Source of the DNA: Bacteroidota bacterium
GTDB taxonomy: Bacteria; Bacteroidota; Bacteroidia; Chitinophagales; Chitinophagaceae
Assembly: GCA_023436685.1 (NCBI GenBank)
Contig: JAEZIL010000258.1
Span: 1-12,391 of the forward strand
Length of the DNA: 12,391 bases
Direction of reading: 5' to 3'
The translations under genes were made by a program, and so were the position numbers. Shown piece after piece: positions 6,808-12,391 of this stretch (the first letter of the stretch is position 1; each line of letters opens with the position of its first letter). Under the pieces are notes generated by a model. That model was given only the letters and a program-made list of their open reading frames with translations, was not told where the DNA came from and did no database searches.

Positions 6808-7371
6808 ATGACGGAAATAGTGGTAATAGGCGGCTCAGCCGGTAGCTTACAGGTTTTAAGAAACTTACTTGAAGCCATACCAACACACCCAACATATACC
6901 GTTGTAATAGTTATACACCGATTAAAGAATGTACTAAGTGATCTAAGCCGGATACTATCCGACAATAAAACTATTCGCGAGCCATTAGATAAAGAGCCTA
7001 TAAAAATTGGCCAGATATATCTGGCACCCCAAAATTATCACCTACTTGTTGAAAGTGGTCGTACATTTAGTTTAGATTATTCAGAAGCTGTAAATTTCAG
7101 CCGTCCGTCCATTGATGTTACATTTGAAAGTATAGCATTAACTTATGGGCCAACAGCCGTAGCAATACTGCTTAGTGGTGCCAATGACGATGGAGCTTCA
7201 GGGATAACATCTATTTTGGAAAAGAACGGAACGGCCATAGTGCAAGACCCTGATACAGCTGAGTATCCGGCTATGCCTTTGGCTGCAATAGAAAAAAATA
7301 AAAAAATATCTGTACATACACCCGCTTTTATAGCAAAATATATCAGCTCCCTAAATCTCTTCAAGCTTTAA
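6808..7371 (+). CDS. cheB: CheB-type methylesterase, catalytic domain only
   Basis: This 187-residue protein is the CheB catalytic domain, which removes methyl esters from glutamates (and deamidates glutamines) on CheR targets. The triad is visible as S10 in VIGGSAGSLQVL, H37 in VIVIHRL, and D128 in SGANDDGASG. The segment YLAPQNYHLL (71-80) and the later VQDPDTAEYPAMPLAA (145-160) are also typical. The usual N-terminal receiver domain and linker of chemotaxis CheB (about 150 residues) are missing; the family is known to use that receiver to hold the esterase inactive, so this enzyme lacks built-in phosphorylation control. The start at 6808 is five bases after the cheR stop; a second ATG at 6804 is out of frame. 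The family glycine-methionine turn (TGMG) reads SGAN here. It is clearly co-transcribed with cheR. Confidence 0.94.
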   Translation: MTEIVVIGGSAGSLQVLRNLLEAIPTHPTYTVVIVIHRLKNVLSDLSRILSDNKTIREPLDKEPIKIGQIYLAPQNYHLLVESGRTFSLDYSEAVNFSRPSIDVTFESIALTYGPTAVAILLSGANDDGASGITSILEKNGTAIVQDPDTAEYPAMPLAAIEKNKKISVHTPAFIAKYISSLNLFKL

Positions 7372-7396
7372 TATCGTATCCTGTACTATAGTTACT

Positions 7397-8530
7397 ATGC
7401 AATACAATAATTTACCCGCTACATTTAAAATTCTGTTGGTAGATGATAAAGAAGAAAACCTTATCTCGCTGGAAGATATCCTTGAAAAGGAAGGGCGAAC
7501 TTTTATAAAAACAACATCAGGCAATGAGGCACTTAAAGCAGCATTACGATATGACGATATCGGCCTGATAATGCTTGATGTGCAAATGCCAGATATGGAT
7601 GGCTTTGAAGTTGCAAAACTTCTTAAATCCAATTCAAAAACAAAGGATATCTCTATCATCTTTGTTACAGCACTAAGTAAAGAAGAACAGTATATTTTAA
7701 AAGGCTTTGAGCAAGGCGCAGTAGATTATTTGCAAAAACCTCTTGACATTAATATAACTAAGGCTAAAGTAAATGTTTTTGAACAACTATATTTTCATCA
7801 GCTTGGCTTAAAAAACACATCAACAGAACTCTCAAGAATCAATAAACAACTTGAGCAATTTGTGTACATAGTAGCTCATGACCTTAAATCTCCTCTTACG
7901 GGCATAATGGGACTACTATCTATTATGAGTGAAGAAAAAGACATTTCAGAGAATGATAAATTGAGAGAATATACAGATTTATTATCCCAGGCTACAACTC
8001 ACCTTTCGCAGATGATTACGTCTATTCTTGATTATTCAAAAAAGAGTATTGATGAACAGGCGGTTGAAGAGGTTGACACACATAAACTAGTAGAGGAAAC
8101 AAGCCACTTACTATTCCCACCCAGCAATATTACTATTACCATAAAAAACAAATTGCCAATTATCACCACAAAAAAACTTAAACTTCAACAGGTATTTCAA
8201 AACCTTCTAAGCAATGCCATTAAATATAGTGATAAAGAGCAGGGATTAGTAGAGATTGGTTTTGAACCGAGAGGTGAATATGTTGAATTTTACATAAAAG
8301 ACAATGGACCAGGTATAGCGGCAGAAGACGAACAGCATATCTTTCAGCTATTTCACACCACAGGCAATAGGGCTAAGAGTGAAACCAGCACCGGAATAGG
8401 TTTAAATATCCTGAAAATGCTTATTGAGGAGCAAGGAGGGCATATATGGGTTAAATCAGAGCCAGGCAGCGGCAGTACATTTTTCTTTACATGGAAAAAT
8501 ATTGGTTCTACCGTTACCATTGCACAGTAA
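7397..8530 (+). CDS. Hybrid REC-histidine kinase (REC-HisKA-HATPase), cytoplasmic
   Basis: A 377-residue soluble protein with the receiver at the N-terminus: acidic pair D16/D17 in LLVDDKEEN, phosphoacceptor D61 in LIMLDVQMPDMDGFE, T91 in FVTALS, K114 in YLQKP. A linker helix (about 118-155) leads to HisKA with VAHDLKSPLTG (H161), then HATPase: N-box FQNLLSNAIKYS (N269, N273), G1 KDNGPGIA (D302), and G2 STGIGLNIL (331-339). It ends in GSGSTFFFTW. This arrangement, a kinase with an input receiver, fits a protein that takes phosphate from the large hybrid kinase, or responds to it, and then signals onward; the direction is inference. There are no membrane segments. It lies 25 bases after cheB on the same strand without a terminator between. 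Its last 17 bases overlap the 3' end of the opposing lipoprotein gene. Confidence 0.94.
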   Translation: MQYNNLPATFKILLVDDKEENLISLEDILEKEGRTFIKTTSGNEALKAALRYDDIGLIMLDVQMPDMDGFEVAKLLKSNSKTKDISIIFVTALSKEEQYILKGFEQGAVDYLQKPLDINITKAKVNVFEQLYFHQLGLKNTSTELSRINKQLEQFVYIVAHDLKSPLTGIMGLLSIMSEEKDISENDKLREYTDLLSQATTHLSQMITSILDYSKKSIDEQAVEEVDTHKLVEETSHLLFPPSNITITIKNKLPIITTKKLKLQQVFQNLLSNAIKYSDKEQGLVEIGFEPRGEYVEFYIKDNGPGIAAEDEQHIFQLFHTTGNRAKSETSTGIGLNILKMLIEEQGGHIWVKSEPGSGSTFFFTWKNIGSTVTIAQ

Positions 8531-9161
8531 GATAATCGGCCTGGCCGTATGTACCTGCTAATACGATGAACCCAACTTTATTGCCCGCAAATCGCTGGGC
8601 AGGCATATCAAACAGTTTGGTCCCGTTAGCATATCCGGTCCAATAGCCATTTACTTGTTCCAATTCTATATTATTCCAGCCTGCTTTAATAGCTGAACTA
8701 TAAGTCCAATCAACAAGTGTAGTTACCTGGGTATTAGCATTGCCTTCTTTATATACAGCAAAGTACCCTTCATCATCTATAAAGAAAGAATATCCATAGT
8801 CGTAATTAGAAACACCAAATGCCAGCCCCATTGCATTATCAGAGGTAATACTTGTTTGTATTAAGAAATCGTAAGCTGTATTTAAACCTGTATTTACGGC
8901 TACCGTATTTGTACCGTCAACTGTAGGTGTATATGTATAGTTCAGTACTCCACCTCCTATATCTACAAAAGCAGAGTTTACATGATCGCTAAATGACCAA
9001 TTATGTGCATCATAGTCAAAATTATCATCAAAAGCGTACTGATAACCTGTTGGTGGTATAGGGTTAGTGTTATATCTATCCTTTGTACAGGAGGAAATTG
9101 TAATAGCCAAAAGCGCTAATAGACTAATGCTAAAAATGGTTTTTATGTTAGGCTGTGTCAT
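8514..9161 (-). CDS. Putative lipoprotein with a beta-rich, jelly-roll-like domain
   Basis: The 215-residue precursor has a lysine-containing N-terminus, a hydrophobic stretch (about 9-20) and the lipobox ITISSC, giving lipidated C25 after signal peptidase II cleavage. The mature part is rich in aromatic, glycine and asparagine residues with alternating strands: DDNFDYDAHNWSFSD (45-59), a central AYDFLIQTSI (96-105), AMGLAFGVSNYDYGYSFFID (110-129), and GWNNIELEQVNGYWTGYANG (161-180). This pattern resembles concanavalin-like/LamG or DUF1080-type domains that bind or cleave glycans, but no catalytic residues can be assigned, so function stays open. It sits at the cell envelope by its lipobox. 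It is transcribed toward the signalling cluster and overlaps its last gene by 17 bases; no terminator is visible between them. The upstream 193-base gap (9162-9354) is shared with a divergent gene. Confidence 0.85.
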   Translation of the reverse strand: MTQPNIKTIFSISLLALLAITISSCTKDRYNTNPIPPTGYQYAFDDNFDYDAHNWSFSDHVNSAFVDIGGGVLNYTYTPTVDGTNTVAVNTGLNTAYDFLIQTSITSDNAMGLAFGVSNYDYGYSFFIDDEGYFAVYKEGNANTQVTTLVDWTYSSAIKAGWNNIELEQVNGYWTGYANGTKLFDMPAQRFAGNKVGFIVLAGTYGQADYLTVQW

Positions 9162-9354
9162 ACTATTCTGTTAATAGTTGTAACTAATAATCTTGCCACA
9201 GGTTTAAAACGGAGAAATAATAATTATCATTTTTAACTGGGCAACAACACTTATTGTAGAATTTGTTACACTTCTGTTCGTTTCCAACTACCTGTAAATC
9301 AATAAATTTCTATTTGGTGCGATATTTTTTGTGGTAGGTACAAAAACAACTACT

Positions 9355-9891
9355 ATGAAAAAATTAATGATTCCTGCATTATCTCTAACAGTAGCGGCAC
9401 TTAGCTTTACGGCATGCAATAGCTCTGAAACAGAAACTACTTCAACCGATAGCACGTCTGTTATGACTACCGAGACAACTACAGCTACTCAGTATGTAGA
9501 CCTTAACACAGGCAACACTGTAGAAATGAGAAAAAATGAAAGCGGACAAATGGTTAGTATGGCTACAGGCGAACCTGTTGAATTCTATGTAGACATGAAT
9601 ACCAGAGATACTTTCTATGGTAAAACAGGCACAGTAGTAAACAATGCAATAGTGCGTGGTGATGATATGAAATATGAACTAGATGAGTCAAAAGCAAAAT
9701 GGGATGGCAACGAGCTAAAAGTTGAATATGCTGATGGCGGAAAAATGAAAGCTGATGAGGATGAATATAAATACAAATCAGGCGATGGAAAAACAAAAGT
9801 AAAAGTTGATGGTGATGACGCTAAAATAAAAACAGAGGATAAAAAAATAAAAATGGAAGATGGTGAGCCCACAAAAGTGAAAAACAGGTAA
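9355..9891 (+). CDS. Charged low-complexity lipoprotein, unknown function
   Basis: The ATG at 9355 gives 178 residues beginning MKKLMIPALS with a good signal and lipobox SFTAC (C21); an in-frame GTG at 9331 would only add eight residues ahead of the signal and is rejected. After a Ser/Thr-rich linker (22-45) come two similar units, YVDLNTGNTVEM (47-58) and YVDMNTRDTFYG (78-89), then a strongly charged Lys/Asp/Glu tail (about 104-178) with repeated DG-containing strands such as GDGKTKVKVDGDDAKIKTED. This looks like a surface or periplasmic beta-repeat, perhaps ion-binding; the function is unknown. I recall similar unstudied lipoproteins in Bacteroidota. A CsbD-like gene follows after 43 bases and shares the terminator at 10147-10193, suggesting a small stress-related operon. 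A near-match -7 (TATTTTTTG) lies at 9323-9331. Confidence 0.85.
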   Translation: MKKLMIPALSLTVAALSFTACNSSETETTSTDSTSVMTTETTTATQYVDLNTGNTVEMRKNESGQMVSMATGEPVEFYVDMNTRDTFYGKTGTVVNNAIVRGDDMKYELDESKAKWDGNELKVEYADGGKMKADEDEYKYKSGDGKTKVKVDGDDAKIKTEDKKIKMEDGEPTKVKNR

Positions 9892-9934
9892 TCTTAGGGC
9901 ACGATATTTTTACTTCAAACTATAAATACTCAAT

Positions 9935-10123
9935 ATGGATAAGCTAGAAATAAAAGGCAAATGGAACGAATGGAAAGGTAAAATAAAGCAAGCAAACGCT
10001 GACCTTACAGACGATGACCTTCAATATGAGGAAGGGAAAGATGATGAACTATTTGGACGTTTGCAGCAAAAGTTAGGAAAAACTAAAGATGAGGTTATTT
10101 CCTGGTTACGTTCTTTAGGTTAA
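9935..10123 (+). CDS. CsbD-like small stress protein
   Basis: A 62-residue charged, helical, soluble protein. It carries the family signature: [23 protein letters not shown] (7-29, in outline), the acidic [19 protein letters not shown] stretch (32-50) and a tryptophan-containing C-terminal helix ending WLRSLG. CsbD proteins are abundant, induced in many bacteria by general stress or stationary phase, and have no defined molecular activity. The ATG at 9935 leaves a 43-base gap from the upstream lipoprotein gene, and a terminator follows 23 bases after the stop. A co-regulated stress pair is an inference from this position. Confidence 0.93.
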   Translation: MDKLEIKGKWNEWKGKIKQANADLTDDDLQYEEGKDDELFGRLQQKLGKTKDEVISWLRSLG

Positions 10124-10146
10124 TAGCATTTAGCTATTGATTTATC

Positions 10147-10193
10147 AAAATGGTGGCGCATAAGCATCTGATACATGCTGCCACCATTTTTTT
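10147..10193 (+). terminator. Intrinsic terminator after the CsbD-like gene
   Basis: AAAATGGTGGC (10147-10157) pairs perfectly with GCCACCATTTT (10180-10190), with an inner AGCAT/ATGCT pairing (10163-10167 with 10175-10179) extending the stem past a bulge. T-rich sequence follows (10187-10193). The T-run overlaps the stop codon of the opposing nuclease-like gene (10192-10194). Read in reverse, the T-tract is only four bases, so it may terminate the minus-strand gene less well. Confidence 0.85.
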
Positions 10194-11223
10194 ATTTTAC
10201 TAAGTACATTACTACCGGAAAATGATCGCTATAACCATTTACCCAATATGTGCCTTTGAATGACCTGTATGGAAATCCTTGTTTTGTATACTTGTCTCTT
10301 ATATCAGGTGTACTGTATACTTCTACTCGGTCGTATCTAAACCCTTTATCGTTTAACAGATTTTTAGAGATTATTATTTGATCATATAACTGCCAGCTTT
10401 GTTTGTATCTACAAGTACCTTTGCCCGACAAATAAATATCTACCCACGGATTAAACAAACCACCATCTGATTTATTATTGCTGGCCGATAGTATTTGTTT
10501 TATACTTTTATCGGTGGGATTATCATTTAGATCGCCCATTATAATTACAGGAATTTGAGGATTCTTCTTTAATAATGAATCAACCACTTTTTTGTTATAA
10601 TATGCTACGACTTCTCTTTTAGCTGTGGTTTCGTTTTTCCCTTCCCTTCTCGATGGCCAGTGATTAACCAGTATAAAAATTTCTTTGCCTTCAAGCAAGC
10701 CATATACAAATAGTATATCGCGCGAATGCTCTAGAGAAATATTATTATGTATATATACCGGCAAAGGATAAGATGATTTCAAGCTGAAGCGTTTGGGGTC
10801 ATACAACAATGCAACATCAATACCTCTTATATCTGGTCCATCATACCATACGTATTTATATCCTCTTTTACTTATGACCTTCTCAGCACATAGATCCTTA
10901 AGCACCTTGCCATTTTCAACTTCAGCTAAGCCTATTATTGCGGGTCCGTTAACATCAGAGGCTAAACCCTTAATTACAGTAGCAATGTTGTGCAATTTTT
11001 TACTATATATCTCGCTGGTATACCTATAATCTCCCTGAGGAGTAAAGGCATCATCCTCTTTTCGGGGCTCATTTATTGTGTCAAAAAGATTTTCTACGTT
11101 GTAAAAAGCTACAGCAAGACGGTCAACTCTCCCTTTTTGCGCAAAAGCACTTGCATAAAAGCAATTCAAACTAAAAAAAACCAATAAAAGTAATGATTGC
11201 TTCTTCCAGGAGGCAACTCCCAT
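10192..11223 (-). CDS. Secreted endonuclease/exonuclease/phosphatase-fold protein
   Basis: A 343-residue protein with an N-terminal signal peptide (KK at 7-8, hydrophobic 10-26, likely cleavage after AFA at about 28). The mature part has the metal-dependent EEP (DNase I-like) fold: N42 in FYNVENLFD, metal ligand E101 in IGLAEVEN, RGIDVALLYDP (133-143), H188 in LVNHWPSRR, D231/N233 in IIMGDLNDNP, YDQIIIS (280-286), and the catalytic D333-H334 pair in GYSDHFPVV. These are the full active-site set, so it should hydrolyse phosphodiesters or phosphomonoesters; whether DNA, RNA or a phospho-lipid is the substrate cannot be told. Export suggests nutrient phosphate or extracellular nucleic acid scavenging, which is of interest next to the divergent PhoU-like gene. 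The length fits the common Bacteroidota exported EEP proteins. It is convergent with the CsbD-like gene. Confidence 0.94.
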   Translation of the reverse strand: MGVASWKKQSLLLLVFFSLNCFYASAFAQKGRVDRLAVAFYNVENLFDTINEPRKEDDAFTPQGDYRYTSEIYSKKLHNIATVIKGLASDVNGPAIIGLAEVENGKVLKDLCAEKVISKRGYKYVWYDGPDIRGIDVALLYDPKRFSLKSSYPLPVYIHNNISLEHSRDILFVYGLLEGKEIFILVNHWPSRREGKNETTAKREVVAYYNKKVVDSLLKKNPQIPVIIMGDLNDNPTDKSIKQILSASNNKSDGGLFNPWVDIYLSGKGTCRYKQSWQLYDQIIISKNLLNDKGFRYDRVEVYSTPDIRDKYTKQGFPYRSFKGTYWVNGYSDHFPVVMYLVK

Positions 11224-11286
11224 ACGCGCTATTTTAATTAATTATTAAGAATACTATCCGCAAAGTAGCGTGACAAATTAGAAAGG

Positions 11287-11294
11287 TACATTTG
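11287..11294 (+). promoter_or_regulatory. Putative -7 element (TACATTTG) of the DUF47 gene
   Basis: TACATTTG is an exact TAnnTTTG match, placed 15 bases before the ATG at 11310. It partly overlaps the perfect 10-base palindrome TTTGTACAAA (11291-11300). The overlap means the TTG at 11292 is part of a promoter rather than a start codon. No clear -33 TTG is seen. Confidence 0.45.
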
Positions 11295-11309
11295 TACAAA
11301 CCTACTGGT

Positions 11310-11948
11310 ATGTCATTTCTCAGACAAATTTTTGCTCCGGCTGATAATAAGTTTTACCAGTTGCTCGATAAGGTAACGAATAACCTTAAAAATATGAGCG
11401 ATATTTTTTTGAATGCAACAATGGGCAATACTGAATTGCGCGAACAGAACATAAAACTTCTTCAGGACCTGGTTGATACAAATAAATTAATTACACGCAA
11501 ACTGTTCACGATGGTTAGTGGCAGCCTCGTTACACCTATCGACCGCGAGGATATACATTATTTAGCATCAGGCTTAAACGACATAGCTACGCACACACTT
11601 ATTGTTGCCAAACACATACGTAGCAGGCAGATAGATATCCACTCTAAGACCAACAATACAGTTTTAGAAAATATAATCAGCATAATATCATTACTCAATG
11701 AATGTTTAAGAGAATTGCGTTTTAGAACATCTTTTCCCGATATCGCTCATAAGCTTCAGAAGATGAAAAAACTTATAAATGAGAGTGATAATTTAATAGA
11801 TGACGCAACATTCCGGGTACTGGAAAAAGAAATTGCTGTTTCTGATCTTATTAAGCAAACAGACCATTTCGATACAATGCAATTTCTACTTGAAAAATAT
11901 AATAATCTGGTTAACACTCTTGAATCTGTCATCATTAAATATGGCTAA
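11310..11948 (+). CDS. DUF47 family protein (PhoU-like)
   Basis: From the ATG at 11310 this is a 212-residue all-helical cytosolic protein starting MSFLRQIFAPADNKFYQLL, the standard opening of the DUF47/PhoU-like family. A TTG at 11292 would add six residues but sits inside the promoter element. The protein alternates long amphipathic helices, with DLVDTNKLITRKLF and SGLNDIATHTLIVAKH segments matching the PhoU-type metal-coordinating helix repeats (the E/D-x-x-x-D pattern is only partly visible). The family usually lies directly upstream of a PiT low-affinity phosphate transporter gene and is thought to modulate it. Here the next gene is an unrelated lipoprotein, so no transporter is adjacent within the window. 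The secreted phosphodiesterase-like gene is divergent, sharing the 86-base region 11224-11309. Confidence 0.88.
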   Translation: MSFLRQIFAPADNKFYQLLDKVTNNLKNMSDIFLNATMGNTELREQNIKLLQDLVDTNKLITRKLFTMVSGSLVTPIDREDIHYLASGLNDIATHTLIVAKHIRSRQIDIHSKTNNTVLENIISIISLLNECLRELRFRTSFPDIAHKLQKMKKLINESDNLIDDATFRVLEKEIAVSDLIKQTDHFDTMQFLLEKYNNLVNTLESVIIKYG

Positions 11949-11978
11949 AGCAATGTAACTTTATTCTAAAGCATTGCT
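11949..11978 (+). other. Inverted and imperfect direct repeat between DUF47 and lipoprotein genes
   Basis: AGCAATG (11949-11955) and CATTGCT (11972-11978) are complementary arms around a 16-base loop, filling the gap between the DUF47 stop and the next ATG. The same bases also form a near-direct repeat, CTAAAGCAATG (11945-11955) and CTAAAGCATTG (11967-11977). The loop holds TAACTTTA (11956-11963), one base off the -7 consensus. No U-run follows, so it is not a terminator. Confidence 0.4.
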
Positions 11979-12391
11979 ATGAAAAATACTTTAGTCGCTT
12001 GTATAATTCTTGTTACTGCACCTGTATTCATGAATGCCTCTTGCAACAAAACAACTGCAAGCACAAATAAAAAATGCGACCCCAATGTTACATGCACTAT
12101 GATATACGCCATGGTTACTACACAAGTGCAGGATAAAAATGGACAAGCAGTAAAACTCGATGAATACTACACCGTACGTACTTCTACAGGAGAAAAAATA
12201 AAATTGGAGAATCAGGTAGGGCTGGATGGGCACTATACTGTTCTAGACGATAGTTACCAGAAAAACCTACAGCTTGCTACCGACAATTTTAAATTTATAG
12301 GTATAAAAGACGGCAGAGAGATAGTTAGTGAACCATTCACTATTTCTGCCGACTGTTGCCACATACAGAAGAAGGCTGGTAGATCTACTAT
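11979..12391 (+). CDS. Putative lipoprotein with conserved-looking cysteines, 3' end beyond window
   Basis: The ATG at 11979 opens a frame that stays open to the right edge (137 codons). The N-terminus MKNTLVACIILVTAPVFM is a signal sequence, and NASC provides the lipobox with lipidated C22. The mature part has a CDPNVTCT motif (C33, C39), a beta-rich region with VQDKNGQAVKLDEYYTVR (50-67) that resembles a short immunoglobulin- or carboxypeptidase-regulatory-like strand pattern, and ADCCHIQKKAG (125-134; C126, C127). I recall similar short exported proteins in Bacteroidota, but know no function. The paired cysteines could form disulfides in the periplasm or bind a metal. The gene follows the DUF47 gene by 30 bases, with a hairpin between them; co-transcription is likely but unproven. 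Confidence 0.82.
   Translation, partial: MKNTLVACIILVTAPVFMNASCNKTTASTNKKCDPNVTCTMIYAMVTTQVQDKNGQAVKLDEYYTVRTSTGEKIKLENQVGLDGHYTVLDDSYQKNLQLATDNFKFIGIKDGREIVSEPFTISADCCHIQKKAGRST

Noticed and set aside
5978..7371. Flagellar or pili chemotaxis operon
   Set aside because: There is no CheA, CheW, CheY-only protein, receptor or motility gene in the window; only CheR and CheB are present, between hybrid kinases.
9331..9354. GTG start for the charged lipoprotein
   Set aside because: It would put eight extra residues before the MKK signal peptide and lies within a probable promoter region; the ATG at 9355 is ideal.
9563..9872. Two minus-strand open frames opposite the charged lipoprotein
   Set aside because: They are low-complexity His/Leu- and Ser-rich antisense shadows produced by the repetitive codons of the lipoprotein gene.
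10793..11187. Plus-strand open frames inside the secreted nuclease-like gene
   Set aside because: They lie opposite a gene with a full active-site set, have no recognisable domain, and are shadows.
11292..11309. TTG start for the DUF47 protein
   Set aside because: The TTG is part of the exact -7 element TACATTTG; the ATG at 11310 gives the normal family N-terminus.
1..12391. Insertion sequence, integrase, attachment site or CRISPR array
   Set aside because: I found no transposase or integrase frame, no terminal inverted repeats with target duplications, no regularly spaced repeats, and no second tRNA fragment downstream of tRNA-Leu.

Overview
The window looks like chromosomal DNA of a member of the Bacteroidota, probably from the Chitinophagaceae/Sphingobacteriia/Flavobacteriia range; the exact family cannot be fixed by eye. 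The reasons are AT-rich coding sequence, absence of clear Shine-Dalgarno sites, TAnnTTTG-type -7 promoter elements (1991-1998, 11287-11294, and 745-752 on the minus strand), several short lipoproteins, a DUF47/PhoU-like protein, and a hybrid kinase architecture (CHASE3-GAF-kinase-three receivers) common in that phylum. I saw no insertion sequence, phage gene, CRISPR array or rRNA. No gene-free stretch exceeds about 200 bases.

Layout: (1) 1-719, minus strand: the N-terminal part of a family 2 glycosyltransferase running off the left edge, preceded by a 70-residue single-pass membrane protein. (2) 815-1951, plus: a membrane histidine kinase with no adjacent response regulator. (3) 2017-2101: tRNA-Leu(GAG), with a strong hairpin terminator. 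(4) 2203-2460: a small conserved-looking protein of unknown function. (5) 2521-8530, plus: a tightly packed signalling cluster made of a large hybrid histidine kinase, a CheR methyltransferase, a CheB methylesterase without receiver domain, and a receiver-kinase hybrid. (6) 8514-9161, minus: a lipoprotein whose 3' end overlaps the last kinase gene tail to tail. (7) 9355-10123, plus: an acidic/lysine-rich lipoprotein and a CsbD-like stress protein, closed by a hairpin terminator. (8) 10192-11223, minus: a secreted endonuclease/exonuclease/phosphatase-fold protein. (9) 11310-11948, plus: a DUF47 PhoU-like protein, then (10) a cysteine-containing lipoprotein cut by the right edge.

The core of the window is the cluster at 2521-8530. 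Its four products carry two kinase cores, four receiver domains (one clearly degenerate), and a matched methylate/demethylate pair, but no DNA-binding output, no CheA/CheW/CheY and no methyl-accepting chemotaxis protein. I infer a phosphorelay whose sensor may be adjusted by reversible carboxyl methylation, with a long Glu-rich coiled coil in the large kinase as a candidate substrate. The cluster contains a striking lesion: an in-frame TAG at 5686-5688 splits the third receiver of the large kinase, while the same frame stays open and fully conserved for another 95 codons up to one base before cheR. It is a recent nonsense mutation, a read-through codon, or a sequencing error. TAG also ends the small gene at 2458-2460, which argues against genome-wide recoding.
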